DNA of 64,000 bases from Hyphomicrobiales bacterium. Its GTDB lineage: Bacteria; Pseudomonadota; Alphaproteobacteria; Rhizobiales; Rhizobiaceae. Where the stretch lies: positions 300,997-364,996 of the forward strand of contig UEGR01000003.1 in NCBI GenBank assembly GCA_900465685.1, in the 5' to 3' direction. Made by a program: the position numbers and the translations under genes. The notes under the pieces were generated by a model. The model was not told where the DNA came from and ran no database searches. It saw nothing but the letters and a program-made list of their open reading frames with translations. Of the stretch, positions 55,703-64,000 are shown in pieces. How positions within the stretch are numbered: position 1 is the first letter of the stretch; each line of letters opens with the position of its first letter.

Positions 55703-56331
55703 ACCTCCGCGAAACTGCTTAGATCAAAGCTGTCCTCAAAGGCTTGTCGCAACGCGCTTCCTGCTGGGTCGGGCAGGAACGGCAGGCGACCAAGAATGCG
55801 CACGCCGCTCATTTTCGCGATGATGCGCTGGGTTTCTATATTCTCGTCACCGATGAAGGCGATGCCGCATAGGGGCGTGCGCCGATGCTTCAGCGCTTCG
55901 ACGGACAGGAGCGTGTGATTGATCGTTCCGAGATTGGTGCGGGCGCAGAGAATGACCGGAATTTGCCACCGGGCGAATATATCGGCAAAAACCAGATCGT
56001 CCGAGAGCGGCACAAGCAAGCCGCCTGCGCCTTCTATGACCAGCGGGCCGTCCGTAGCGGGCACGGCGAATGCATCGGCGGCAATCGCCTTGCCGTCCAG
56101 CGCTGCCGACTGATGCGGCGAAAGCGGTGCAGAAAGCTTGTAGACTTCCGACAAGATGCGGCTTTGAGGCAGGCCGACAAGCCGGGCGACCGCCTGACTA
56201 TCGGTTTCCTCGTCCAGACCGGATTGCACCGGCTTCCAGTAGTAGCCGTCGAGGGCGGCGGTGAGGGCGGCTGAAAAGACCGTCTTGCCGATGCCGGTAT
56301 CCGTGCCGGAGACGACGAAGCGCGTTGTCAT
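55693..56331 (-). CDS. bioD: Dethiobiotin synthase BioD
   Basis: A 212-residue ATP-dependent carboxylase closing the ureido ring of dethiobiotin. The N-terminal P-loop [15 protein letters not shown] and the central [15 protein letters not shown] are diagnostic. Its ATG overlaps the bioF stop by four bases, and its end overlaps bioA. Confidence 0.94.
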   Translation of the reverse strand: MTTRFVVSGTDTGIGKTVFSAALTAALDGYYWKPVQSGLDEETDSQAVARLVGLPQSRILSEVYKLSAPLSPHQSAALDGKAIAADAFAVPATDGPLVIEGAGGLLVPLSDDLVFADIFARWQIPVILCARTNLGTINHTLLSVEALKHRRTPLCGIAFIGDENIETQRIIAKMSGVRILGRLPFLPDPAGSALRQAFEDSFDLSSFAEVWA

Positions 56332-57473
56332 GGTCTGTCTTTTCCCATTGCAATAGAAAGCCGGTCGAACATTTGACGGACCTGGCTTTCACTGACATTA
56401 AGCGTGATGGATAGTCTGAGCCGTGCGGTTCCTTCCGGCACAGTCGGAGGGCGGATCGCCCGTATATCGAACCCCTCGGCGCGCATCGCTTCGGCAATAC
56501 GCATGGCGCGAAAATTGTCACCGATCAGGATCGGCATGATATGCGAGCCGCTCGGCCTGAGGCCCAGAAGCGAAGTCGCGAGCGCCCCGGCAAGGCCGGT
56601 CAGGTCTCGCAATTGCTGGCGACGCTCTGGCTCGTCGGCAATCATGCGCAATGCCTCACGCACACCCGCCGCCATCAAGGGCGACGGCGCGGTCGAATAG
56701 ATGAAGTTGCGGGCGCGGTTGACCAGATAGTCGCCAAGTATGGCGGGCAATTGCAGCAGCGCGCCGGACAAGCCCATCGCCTTGCCGCATGTGTGCAGCA
56801 CCAGCACATTGTCGCGATTTTTGATATTTGCCGCCAGTCCACGTCCTTGCGGGCCATAAATGCCGGTGGCATGGGCTTCATCGATCACAAGAAATCCATC
56901 GTGACGGTTTGCCAGTTCGGCCAGTTCCGCGATGGGGGCGGTATCACCATCCATGGAATAGAGGCTTTCAACGGCAATCCACGGGTGTCCTTTGCCGCCC
57001 TTGCGCCGCCAGTCGCTGATGGCGGCGTCGAAAGCGCCGACATCATTGTGCTTTGCAAAAACGGTATCTGCCTTGCTGGATGCAATGCCCGCGTGAACGC
57101 TGGCATGGATCAGCGCGTCACAGACAATCAGGTCGCCGCGCTGTGGCAGGGTCGCAAACAGCGCCGTATTGGCCGCGAAACCACTGCCGAAATACAGCAC
57201 TTTCTCTGCGTCGAAGAAGGCAGCAGCTTCGGCTTCAAGCGCTTCATGCTCGATATGGTTGCCACGCAACAGCCGCGATCCGCCCGCGCCAACCGGAACA
57301 CGGCTGTCGAGCGCCGCAACGATAGCGGCCTTGAGGCGCGGTGAATTGGCGAGACCCAGATAGTCGTTTGACGTGAAGTCGATACCCTTCTGCGGGGAGA
57401 GGGCGCGCAAACGAGACTTCCGCTCAAGACCGTTCAGTGTCGTCTGATAACGGGCAAGGGACGGGTTGCTCAA
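56328..57473 (-). CDS. bioF: 8-amino-7-oxononanoate synthase BioF
   Basis: A 381-residue PLP enzyme condensing pimeloyl thioester with alanine to give KAPA. Visible are [58 protein letters not shown] and the PLP-lysine region [14 protein letters not shown]. The start is a TTG at 57473 that overlaps the bioB stop (TTGA); the frame is open to 57605 only because it shadows bioB. TTG suggests lower expression coupled to bioB. Confidence 0.93.
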   Translation of the reverse strand: MSNPSLARYQTTLNGLERKSRLRALSPQKGIDFTSNDYLGLANSPRLKAAIVAALDSRVPVGAGGSRLLRGNHIEHEALEAEAAAFFDAEKVLYFGSGFAANTALFATLPQRGDLIVCDALIHASVHAGIASSKADTVFAKHNDVGAFDAAISDWRRKGGKGHPWIAVESLYSMDGDTAPIAELAELANRHDGFLVIDEAHATGIYGPQGRGLAANIKNRDNVLVLHTCGKAMGLSGALLQLPAILGDYLVNRARNFIYSTAPSPLMAAGVREALRMIADEPERRQQLRDLTGLAGALATSLLGLRPSGSHIMPILIGDNFRAMRIAEAMRAEGFDIRAIRPPTVPEGTARLRLSITLNVSESQVRQMFDRLSIAMGKDRP

Positions 57474-58474
57474 CGCAATTGCTCCAGGGTCATCGGCTTG
57501 AGGCCGAGCCGCCGGAAAAGCGCGCTGTCGTGATCTTCGCCGGGATTGTCGGCAGTCAGCAGCGTGTCGCCGACAAAGATCGAATTGGCTCCGGCAAAGA
57601 AGCAAAGCGCCTGCATTTCATCGCTCATATCGGTGCGCCCGGCGGAAAGCCGCACATAGGATGTCGGCATGAGAATCCGGGCCAGCGCGATGGTGCGTAT
57701 AAAATCGAACGGGTCGATAGGCTCGGCATTGGCAAGGCGCGATCCGGGAATAGGGATCAGCATATTGATTGGCACGCTTTCGGGCGGTGTTGGCAAATTG
57801 GCCAGCGTGACCAACATCGAAATGCGGTCGTCTACGGTTTCGCCCATGCCGAGAATGCCACCTGCACAGACCTTGATTCCTGCATCGCGGACATTCGCCA
57901 GTGTTTCCAGCCGGTCTGCAAAAGTCCGGGTGGTGATGATCTCGGGATAAAACCGCTCCGACGTGTCGATGTTATGGTTGTAATAATCGAGTCCGGCGTC
58001 GGAAAGGCGTGACGATTGTTCGAGCGACAGCATGCCAAGCGTCATGCAGGTTTCCATGCCCATTGCCTTGACGCCCTCGACCATCGCGACAAGCATGTCC
58101 ATGTCGCGGTCCTTGGGGCTGCGCCAGGCGGCCCCCATGCAATAGCGCGTAGCGCCGCCCTCCCGCGCCTTGCGCGCTTCGGACAGTACGCGCTCGACTT
58201 CCATCAGTTTGGAAGCCTTCAATCCGGTCGGATAATGCGCCGACTGGCTGCAATAGCCGCAATCCTCCGCACAGCCGCCCGTCTTGATCGAAAGCAGCCT
58301 GCTCATCTGAATGGCGTCGGGATCGAAATGCTGCCGGTGAATTTCCTGCGCGCGGAAGACGAGCTGAATGAATGGCAAATTATAGATAATTTTTGCAAGA
58401 TTGAGCGACTCATTTTGTTGCTCGCTTGAATCGGCGTCCCGTTTTTCGCTAATTATCTCATTAATCTCAATCAT
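57470..58474 (-). CDS. bioB: Biotin synthase BioB
   Basis: A 334-residue radical-SAM enzyme inserting sulfur into dethiobiotin. The [4Fe-4S] motif C-x3-C-x2-C is at residues 68, 72 and 75 ([16 protein letters not shown]). [18 protein letters not shown] and [15 protein letters not shown] are further hallmarks. It is the first gene of bioBFDAZ. Two BioR-like boxes lie 20-50 bases upstream of the ATG, so biotin-dependent repression is likely. Confidence 0.96.
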   Translation of the reverse strand: MIEINEIISEKRDADSSEQQNESLNLAKIIYNLPFIQLVFRAQEIHRQHFDPDAIQMSRLLSIKTGGCAEDCGYCSQSAHYPTGLKASKLMEVERVLSEARKAREGGATRYCMGAAWRSPKDRDMDMLVAMVEGVKAMGMETCMTLGMLSLEQSSRLSDAGLDYYNHNIDTSERFYPEIITTRTFADRLETLANVRDAGIKVCAGGILGMGETVDDRISMLVTLANLPTPPESVPINMLIPIPGSRLANAEPIDPFDFIRTIALARILMPTSYVRLSAGRTDMSDEMQALCFFAGANSIFVGDTLLTADNPGEDHDSALFRRLGLKPMTLEQLR

Positions 58475-58494
58475 ATAGCTACCTATCCTATTTT

Positions 58495-58524
58495 TAATAG
58501 ATATAATTCTTGAATTATCTATAT
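58495..58524 (-). promoter_or_regulatory. bioB: Two BioR-like boxes upstream of bioB
   Basis: The BioR consensus in alphaproteobacteria is the palindrome TTATMKATAA. TTATCTATAT at 58515-58524 fits at nine of ten positions and TAATAGATAT at 58495-58504 at eight. Their centres are exactly 20 bases apart, two helical turns. Tandem BioR sites before bioB have been described in Brucella. No bioR gene is in the window. Confidence 0.65.
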
Positions 58525-58721
58525 TTTATGTGAGCGCAATCGCGCAAGTCGCTAATGATTGTAGGTGAAAGCAGCTGTGGGGATTTAGCGAAGATGGGAC
58601 GGTTCGTGGGAAGGCGGGATCCCTACCCACGAGAGGCTTCCGAGGCATGAGGCCCAAAATTTCGATGTAAGGGAGAGAGGACGTGGGGGCTGTTCTGCGA
58701 ACCGCCTAAACAGGCCGAAAC

Positions 58722-58752
58722 TGAAAATCCCCGCGCATTGCCGCGCGGGGAT
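58722..58752 (-). terminator. Terminator of the DUF1236 gene
   Basis: On the minus strand ATCCCCGCGC, a 6-base loop, GCGCGGGGAT, then TTTTCAG, starting about ten bases after the stop. Confidence 0.88.
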
Positions 58753-58762
58753 CGAAGGAGAG

Positions 58763-59284
58763 TTACTTCACCCAGATAACGCGGCGCGTTTGCGGTTCCA
58801 CGAGCGCTGGACGCTGATCGATATAGACATAGGAATATTTCGGCTGATCAGGAACTACCGCAAGCGGCACATCTTCCGGGATCACCATGCCCTCGGTCAC
58901 ATCGCCATCAATGGCAATGGGTTGCGTCGGGTTGTTTTCCACGAAGGTAACCACATCGTCGGGTACGACGGGGACGGGCGGGCCTGCATTGGGCGCTTCG
59001 TCATAATAGACCACCTGTCGGTTCTGCATCGAAACGATGACCGGTTCACCGTTCACATAGATATAGCCGAAGTCCGGATTGTCGGGGATAGGGCGCACGA
59101 CAACAGCCTCCGGCACGACATAACCTTCACCGACATCGTCTTGAATGACGACCGGGTCAACGGGATGGGCGATAACATAATCACGTGCAGACTGGGGCAC
59201 TTCGATGATAACGGCATCTTGCGCGGCGGCGAGGCCGGTGGTCGCAAGAAACGCTGCCGTTGTAAGAATAAGAGCCTTTTTCAT
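58763..59284 (-). CDS. Secreted DUF1236 protein with two internal repeats
   Basis: A 173-residue exported protein; the signal peptide ends near TGLAAAQDA (about residue 21). The mature protein consists of two homologous units of roughly 60 residues. The first runs from IAHPVDPVVIQDDVGEGYVV to NRQVVYY, the second from NNPTQPIAIDGDVTEGMVIP to TRRVIWV. Each has the core x-GY/MVIPE, a proline-rich turn, and Y-x-Y-V/I with R-x-V at its end, typical of DUF1236. Highly acidic. No function is known; it is probably periplasmic or surface-exposed. It is monocistronic with its own terminator. Confidence 0.85.
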   Translation of the reverse strand: MKKALILTTAAFLATTGLAAAQDAVIIEVPQSARDYVIAHPVDPVVIQDDVGEGYVVPEAVVVRPIPDNPDFGYIYVNGEPVIVSMQNRQVVYYDEAPNAGPPVPVVPDDVVTFVENNPTQPIAIDGDVTEGMVIPEDVPLAVVPDQPKYSYVYIDQRPALVEPQTRRVIWVK

Positions 59285-59612
59285 GTCGTAGTCTCACTTT
59301 CTAGCTTGCCCCGCAGCGGTGAGTTAACCGGTGCACGCCCGGTCGGTTCCGCATCTGGCGCGCACATCATGCGACAGGCTGCAACATTCGTCCCGCCCCT
59401 GGACGGACAGGCGATGCAAAAGGCGAGCTATTCGAGTGGGATAAGCGTGTGACGCTTCCTCAACGGAAAAAGTGAGCGAAATCGCGTTTCTTTATCGTCG
59501 TTTGCGAAAAATAGTGGGCTTTGTTGTAGTAATCCGTCGCAGTTCGGATTACTCACACTCATTCCCCTCAAGACAGACAGTCACCCGTTTCGGGCGGCTT
59601 CGAGTATGGCGC
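59285..59612 (+). other. Upstream region of the first DMT exporter, with palindromes
   Basis: This 328-base gap contains AAGCGTG-T-GACGCTT (59443-59457, one mismatch) and AGTAATCCG-N8-CGGATTACT (59528-59553, perfect 9-bp arms). From about 59442 it is repeated, diverged, ahead of the second exporter. A frame is open from 59472 in phase with the exporter, but the family homology begins at the ATG at 59613. Confidence 0.45.
59443..59457. promoter_or_regulatory. Palindrome kept in both copies of the duplicated exporter (copy 1)
   Basis: AAGCGTG-T-GACGCTT. Copy 2 has the fully symmetric AAGCGTG-T-CACGCTT at 60544-60558. It lies about 155 bases before each exporter start. Survival of the symmetry while flanking sequence diverged suggests an operator. 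Confidence 0.4.
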
Positions 59613-60500
59613 ATGACCTCCAAGAGCCAAGGCTACTTCTTCACGATCCTCGCGGTGACCATCTTTGCGGTGCAGGATGGCATTTCGAAATATCTTGGCA
59701 CGCATTACTCGCCGATCTTCATCACGATGATCCGCTACTGGGTGTTTGCCGCATTCGTCATTCTGCTGGCCATACGCTCCGGTGGCATCGCCAAGGCGGC
59801 GTCCACGAAGCGCCCGTTTCTGCAGATCACCCGCGGCGTGATTCTGGCTGCGGAAATCGTCACCTTCATCTTCGGCCTCAGCCGCGCCGGAATGGCCATG
59901 GCGCAGTCTGTCTTTCAGGGCGCGCCTTTGCTGGTCACGATGCTATCTGTGCCATTTCTCGGCGAAAAAGTTGGCTGGCGTCGCTGGACGGCGATCATCG
60001 TCGGCCTGTGCGGCGTGCTTTTGATCATCAATCCGGTCAACGCCCATTTCGACGCCAATATTCTGTTCTCCGTCGCGGCGACCTTCATGTTCGCGATCTA
60101 TGCAGTCGCGACGCGCGCGGTTAGCCGCGATGACGACGCCATGACCAGCTTCTTCTATACCGGGATCGGCGGTGTGGTGGTGCTCACGGCTGTGGGTGTC
60201 TTTTATCTCGTGCCCATCGCGCCGCACGACTGGTTCTGGATGGCGGCGCTCTGCGTTTGCGGCATTTCCAGCCATTATTGCCTCATCCGGGCTTATGACA
60301 TTCTGGAAGCAGGCGAAGTACAGCCGCTGACCTATCTCCAATTGGTCATCGGCGCATTTATCGCAACGCTGGTTTTCCATGAAACCCTGACATGGAATGT
60401 CATCGCCGGTGCTTTCATCGTTGTCAGCGCTGGTCTCTTCTCCATGTTCCGGGAACGCAGCCTGTCGCTCAAACGCACGACAAGCTCCACAACGCCCTGA
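59613..60500 (+). CDS. DMT/EamA-family exporter, tandem copy 1
   Basis: An inner-membrane protein of 295 residues with ten spans in two EamA repeats. Visible are GISKYLGTHYSPIFITMIRY in repeat 1, QSVFQGAPLLVTMLSVPFLG, GLCGVLLIINPVNAHFDANI, and LQLVIGAFIATLVFHETLTW in repeat 2. The ATG at 59613 is chosen because the neighbouring copy begins the same way (M-x-x-KSQGY). The family exports metabolites such as amino acids or nucleosides; the cargo is unknown. It is one of two tandem copies, 1098 bases apart. Confidence 0.88.
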   Translation: MTSKSQGYFFTILAVTIFAVQDGISKYLGTHYSPIFITMIRYWVFAAFVILLAIRSGGIAKAASTKRPFLQITRGVILAAEIVTFIFGLSRAGMAMAQSVFQGAPLLVTMLSVPFLGEKVGWRRWTAIIVGLCGVLLIINPVNAHFDANILFSVAATFMFAIYAVATRAVSRDDDAMTSFFYTGIGGVVVLTAVGVFYLVPIAPHDWFWMAALCVCGISSHYCLIRAYDILEAGEVQPLTYLQLVIGAFIATLVFHETLTWNVIAGAFIVVSAGLFSMFRERSLSLKRTTSSTTP

Positions 60501-60543
60501 ACCGGCGGCTCGGGACGTACACGAAGCGAACAAATAGGAGAGT

Positions 60544-60558
60544 AAGCGTGTCACGCTT
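60544..60558. promoter_or_regulatory. Palindrome kept in both copies of the duplicated exporter (copy 2)
   Basis: AAGCGTG-T-CACGCTT, a perfect 7-1-7 palindrome 43 bases after the stop of copy 1 and about 152 bases before the start of copy 2. Confidence 0.45.
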
Positions 60559-60710
60559 GCTCTATCGCAAAAGCAAAAAATTCAGATTCCTCTGCTCGCG
60601 GCAGCGAAAGATAACGGGTTTCGTTGTATCAATCTCGTTATTTAGCGATTACTCAAACGCATTCTTTTAAGTCGATTTTCACCTGTTTCGGGCGGTTTCG
60701 AGTATCGCGT

Positions 60711-61598
60711 ATGAGCCCCAAAAGCCAAGGCTACCTATTCAAGCTTGTCTCGGTGTCCATCTTTGGGGTGCAGAATGGTATCTCGAAATATCTGGGCACA
60801 CATTACCCACCGATCCTCGTCGCGATGATCCGTTATTGGGTTTTCGCTGCATTCGTCATATTGCTAGCCAGGCGATCCGGGGGGATTGTTAAGGCAGCTT
60901 CCTCGAAGCGGCCCTTTCTTCAGCTTGCCCGCAGCATTATGCTGGCGATGGGAGTGGTCTTTGCCATTTTTGGCCTGAGCCGGGCGGGACTGGCCACGGC
61001 TCAATCGGTTTTTCAGGGCGTGCCTTTGCTGGTCACTGCGCTTTCCGTGCCTATCCTCGGCGAAAGGATTGATTGGCATCGCTGGTTGGCGATCATCATA
61101 GGCCTGTGCGGCGTGCTTTTGATCATCAATCCGGTCAACGCCCATTTTGATGCCAACATCCTGTTCGCCGTGGCTGCAACCTTCACATTGGCGATCTATG
61201 CTGTGACGACACGAGCGGTCAGCAAGGACGACGGCGCGGTGACGAGTGTCTTCTACACAGGCATCATTGGTTTCTTGGTGCTGACGGTCGTAGGTGTCTT
61301 CTATATGGTGCCAATCGCGTTGCAGGATATGCCGTGGATGGCGGTGTTGTGCATTTGCGGCGTTTCGGGCCATTGTTGCCTTATCTGCGCCTATCATAGT
61401 GTTGAAGCGAGCGAACTGCAGCCGCTGACTTACTTTCAACTGGTCATCGGCGCATTTATCGCGACGCTGGTTTTCCATGAAACCCTGACATGGACTATCA
61501 TCGCTGGTGCTTTTATCGTTGTCAGCGCGGGTCTCTTTTCCATGTTCCGGGAGCGCAGCCTGTCGCTCAAACGCACCACAAGCTCGACAACCCCCTGA
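60711..61598 (+). CDS. DMT/EamA-family exporter, tandem copy 2
   Basis: This 295-residue protein is the paralogue of the preceding gene: same length, same C-terminal tail (RTTSSTTP), and about three-quarters or more of residues alike by eye. Differences cluster in parts of the first repeat (for example LARSIMLAMGVVFAIFGLSR versus TRGVILAAEIVTFIFGLSR) and in the region before the last spans. Other stretches are nearly identical even at DNA level. Cargo unknown. Each copy has its own upstream region, so they may be expressed differently. Confidence 0.88.
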   Translation: MSPKSQGYLFKLVSVSIFGVQNGISKYLGTHYPPILVAMIRYWVFAAFVILLARRSGGIVKAASSKRPFLQLARSIMLAMGVVFAIFGLSRAGLATAQSVFQGVPLLVTALSVPILGERIDWHRWLAIIIGLCGVLLIINPVNAHFDANILFAVAATFTLAIYAVTTRAVSKDDGAVTSVFYTGIIGFLVLTVVGVFYMVPIALQDMPWMAVLCICGVSGHCCLICAYHSVEASELQPLTYFQLVIGAFIATLVFHETLTWTIIAGAFIVVSAGLFSMFRERSLSLKRTTSSTTP

Positions 61599-61849
61599 AC
61601 CATAAATGAATCCGAAGTCAAATTCTCTTGAGCGGCTTTGTTTTGCCGCGATCTGTGATATATGCCGTCAACGGTCAGCAAGATTGTTTATTGCTCGCAG
61701 TTTCTTTTGAGCCGACTGTCGTTTGCGGCATGGATATCTCCAAAAGGCGCGCATCACCTTTCCCGGATAGATAAGCCAGGTTCGTGAAATCTCCGTCATC
61801 AGCATGTGATGACGGTCGCCCGTTTTTTGCCCGCTGAGCTGGAATAGCC

Positions 61850-63283
61850 ATGAGTGTCAGCATCGAGAGCCAGAGTTCAACCACCGAAGCGACAGCTTCG
61901 GAGGGCAAGAGCAATTTTCGCATCATTGCGCTGATTGTTGCCAGTGCGATGCTGATGGAGCAGCTGGACGCGACCATTCTGGCCACCGCGCTCCCGACCA
62001 TGGCGCGCGATTTTGCTGTCGGCGCGCCTTCCATGAGCGTTGCGCTGACCTCCTATCTGCTCAGTCTCGCCATTTTCATTCCGGCCAGCGGCAAGATCGC
62101 CGACCGCTTCGGCACGCGCACGGTTTTCCGCTTCGCAATTGCAATCTTCATTCTGGGTTCCGTGCTCTGCGCACAGGCGCCAAACCTGCCATGTCTGGTC
62201 GCAGCCCGACTATTGCAGGGCGCAGGCGGCGCGATGATGCTGCCGGTTGGCCGTCTGGTGTTGATCCGTTCGGTGGAACGCAAGGATCTCATCGCTGCCA
62301 TGTCGTGGATGCTGGTGCCCGCGCTTATGGGCCCTATTCTCGGGCCGCCGCTTGGCGGTTTGTTCGTGACATTTCTGGACTGGCGCTGGATTTTCTACAT
62401 CAATGTGCCCATCGGTATTCTGGGCATGGTGTTCGTGTCGCTTTATATCGGTGAATATAAAAGCGAAACGCGCGAACCTTTCGATTTCGTGGGTCTGATC
62501 CTGTCGGGTATTGCGCTTGGCGCTTTGCTGTTCAGCCTGGAAACAGCGAGCAATCCGGGGGAAGGGAACCTCGCGCTGAAGCTCTTTGTCGTCGGTGTTG
62601 TTTTCGGCGTTGCCACAATCGTCCATTCGCGCCGCCATCCCGCGCCGATGCTCGATTTTTCGCTGATGCGCATTGAAAGCTTCGGAACATCGATGATTGC
62701 AGGTTCGATCACCCGCATCACGCAGGGCGCGCACCCGTTTCTGCTGCCGCTGATGCTCCAGATCGGCTTTGGTCTGTCGGCTGTGGCGGCAGGCAATATG
62801 GTGCTTGCGACCGCGCTTGGCGCGCTGGCGATGAAGGCCTTTGCGCCGCGGATCATCCGGCGGTTCGGCTTCCGGCAGTCGCTGGTGGTGAATGGCATAT
62901 TCTCCGCGTGCAGCTATGCGATCTGCGCTTTCTTTACACCGGAATGGCCGCATTGGCTGATCTTCATCGTGCTTGCTATGTCGGGCTTTTCAATGTCGTT
63001 CCAGTTCACCGCCTATAACACGGTGGCCTACGACAGGGTGGACGCAAAGCGGATGAGCTCGGCCAACAGCTTCTATTCGACGTTCCAGCAGCTCATGCTG
63101 TCAGTCGGTGTTTGCGTGGCGGCGCTGGTTCTTCATGCATCCATGAATTTGCATGCCCACGACGTGCCCGTCATGTCCGATTTCTCGACGGCGTTTCTCG
63201 TCGTGACCGGCATTTCGTTGACAGCGACTTTCTGGAACCTGCGTTTTGCCAAGAACGCTGGCGAACAGATGCGGGGCAGATAA
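61850..63283 (+). CDS. MFS drug exporter, DHA2 family, second paralogue
   Basis: A 477-residue inner-membrane exporter with about 14 spans. LMEQLDATILATALPTMARD is in span 1, GKIADRFGTRTVFR is motif A, and PALMGPILGPPLGGLF is the antiporter motif region. It resembles the pump at 15752-17188 along its whole length (FMEQMDSNVISTSLP, DRFGAKNVFR, GPLVGPPVGGF in that one). The N-terminus has an extra 20 or so polar residues. It converges with the next gene, only eight bases apart. Confidence 0.88.
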   Translation: MSVSIESQSSTTEATASEGKSNFRIIALIVASAMLMEQLDATILATALPTMARDFAVGAPSMSVALTSYLLSLAIFIPASGKIADRFGTRTVFRFAIAIFILGSVLCAQAPNLPCLVAARLLQGAGGAMMLPVGRLVLIRSVERKDLIAAMSWMLVPALMGPILGPPLGGLFVTFLDWRWIFYINVPIGILGMVFVSLYIGEYKSETREPFDFVGLILSGIALGALLFSLETASNPGEGNLALKLFVVGVVFGVATIVHSRRHPAPMLDFSLMRIESFGTSMIAGSITRITQGAHPFLLPLMLQIGFGLSAVAAGNMVLATALGALAMKAFAPRIIRRFGFRQSLVVNGIFSACSYAICAFFTPEWPHWLIFIVLAMSGFSMSFQFTAYNTVAYDRVDAKRMSSANSFYSTFQQLMLSVGVCVAALVLHASMNLHAHDVPVMSDFSTAFLVVTGISLTATFWNLRFAKNAGEQMRGR

Positions 63284-63291
63284 CGACCCTG

Positions 63292-63777
63292 TCAGGGTCG
63301 AATGCTGTCTCGGTCGGCAAGAATGGAGGCGGAATCGCAATAAAGCCGCATGATCTCCGTGTCTTTCTTGTCGTTCGAAAAGGCGTCGATGGTTTTATAA
63401 ACGCGCACTTCCGCATCCCTTATGCGGTCCGGAATGCGGTTGTCTTCCGTCACGACGAAAGCATAGACATAGTCACCGCGCGCATAGCCGATCGCCATCG
63501 TCATGTCGGTCGGATGGTCGATATCTGTGTCCTTGGTCGAGAACAGAGTATTGTCAGTCTCGAAATAGAGTTCGGTCGGGCCAGAGCCGGTCGCATAGCT
63601 GTAATAGGCTTCCTTCTTGCCTGGATTGGCCTTGGTGTCGTCAATGCGACAAAACTCGGCGCGGGCGTTACGATCCGGAATATTGCAGGCAAATTGCGTC
63701 TGCCAAGGCGGAATACAATTCGCTGTAGCGGGTAGTGGTGCCAATACCATCATCACCGTTGCAAGACATATTTTCAT
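63292..63777 (-). CDS. Secreted protein of unknown function
   Basis: A 161-residue protein with a signal peptide cut near PATANC (about residue 20), so exported. The mature part has cysteines at about 21, 31, 43 and 146, which could form two disulfides. It contains aromatic-rich strands (KKEAYYSYATGSGPTELYFE, YARGDYVYAFVVTEDN). I do not recognise a domain. It stands alone, converging with the MFS gene. Confidence 0.7.
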   Translation of the reverse strand: MKICLATVMMVLAPLPATANCIPPWQTQFACNIPDRNARAEFCRIDDTKANPGKKEAYYSYATGSGPTELYFETDNTLFSTKDTDIDHPTDMTMAIGYARGDYVYAFVVTEDNRIPDRIRDAEVRVYKTIDAFSNDKKDTEIMRLYCDSASILADRDSIRP

Positions 63778-63898
63778 GCAAAGCCCCTCATTGTCGTCCC
63801 CGGCGCCGAATCGAGGTCTGTACCTCTATTAGCAGAAGCAAACACACGCCCGATGAGCAAGCCGTTTGCTGCCGTAACGGAAGCGGTCTGTTGAAAAG

Positions 63899-63942
63899 GA
63901 AAAGACCTCCTTGCTGTACAATCAGCAAAGAGGCCTTTGTTC
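63899..63942 (-). terminator. Terminator of a gene beyond the right edge
   Basis: On the minus strand AGGCCTCTTTGCTG, loop ATTGTA, CAGCAAGGAGGTCT, then TTTCC. Its direction shows that a minus-strand gene ends just to its right. Confidence 0.75.
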
Positions 63943-63976
63943 AGGAAAGCATTGAAGCTTTTTAAATGAGGCCCGA

Positions 63977-64000
63977 TTATTCTTCGAACCAGATCTTTTC
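63977..64000 (-). CDS. 3' end of a minus-strand gene cut by the window edge
   Basis: A TAA at 63979-63977 closes a frame reading EKIWFEE to the edge. The terminator about 35 bases downstream supports a real gene. Only seven codons are visible, so the product cannot be named. Confidence 0.4.
   Translation of the reverse strand, partial: EKIWFEE

Noticed and set aside
57474-57605. In-phase extension of bioF into bioB
   Set aside because: It is an out-of-frame shadow of the bioB end; the TTGA overlap start matches the family's usual N-terminus.
59472-59612. In-phase extension of DMT exporter copy 1
   Set aside because: Copy 2 has a different, shorter extension, and both align only from the methionine before KSQGY.

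Overview
The window looks like part of a chromosome of a Brucellaceae alphaproteobacterium (Brucella/Ochrobactrum group). The signs are a moderately high GC content, a type-II lumazine synthase (RibH2) behind an FMN riboswitch, a bioBFDAZ operon that uses BioZ, an Irr/ICE-like palindrome at an iron transporter, and many ABC uptake systems. The genus is inferred from gene content and arrangement; no search was run. I see no rRNA, tRNA, insertion sequence, prophage or CRISPR array. The region reads as ordinary metabolic and transport chromosome, and its less described content is mostly very small membrane proteins and regulatory palindromes.

Layout, left to right. 0.1-4.1 kb: ferric-iron ABC transporter (ATPase, binding protein, fused permease). 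4.3-6.6 kb: a membrane c-di-GMP enzyme (MHYT-GGDEF-EAL). 7.1-9.6 kb: a small membrane protein, a Blh-like sulfur transferase/phosphatase, fdhD, and ribH2 with its FMN riboswitch. 9.9-14.6 kb: a four-gene sugar ABC transporter with a LacI-type operator in its leader. 14.7-17.2 kb: a small secreted protein, a 33-residue membrane peptide and a DHA2-type MFS pump. 17.2-19.5 kb: rlmE and a Ppx/GppA phosphatase. 19.7-22.1 kb: a polar amino acid (cystine-type) ABC transporter. 22.4-33.8 kb: a 5-oxoprolinase, a divergent MarR-type regulator, a Dpp/Gsi-type peptide ABC transporter and an M14 carboxypeptidase, probably one peptide (gamma-glutamyl or pyroglutamyl) salvage module. 33.9-35.9 kb: an aldehyde dehydrogenase and a DUF3775 protein.

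35.9-44.1 kb: the high-affinity potassium system kdpFABCDE, with two further small membrane ORFs, one before kdpF and one between kdpA and kdpB. 44.3-48.4 kb: an FAD dehydrogenase, a TauE/SafE permease, a branched-chain aminotransferase and a secreted SnoaL-like protein. 48.5-53.4 kb: a TetR regulator divergent from an RND efflux pair, with a 25-bp palindrome between them. 53.4-58.5 kb: the biotin operon bioB-F-D-A-Z, with overlapping genes and two BioR-like boxes upstream. 58.7-63.8 kb: a two-repeat DUF1236 protein, a tandem duplication of a DMT-family exporter, a second DHA2 pump and a secreted protein of unknown function. The last bases hold the 3' end of a further minus-strand gene.

Many start codons were moved from the longest open frame to the start supported by a ribosome binding site, by overlap with the upstream gene, or by where the conserved domain begins. 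Several of these are TTG or GTG.
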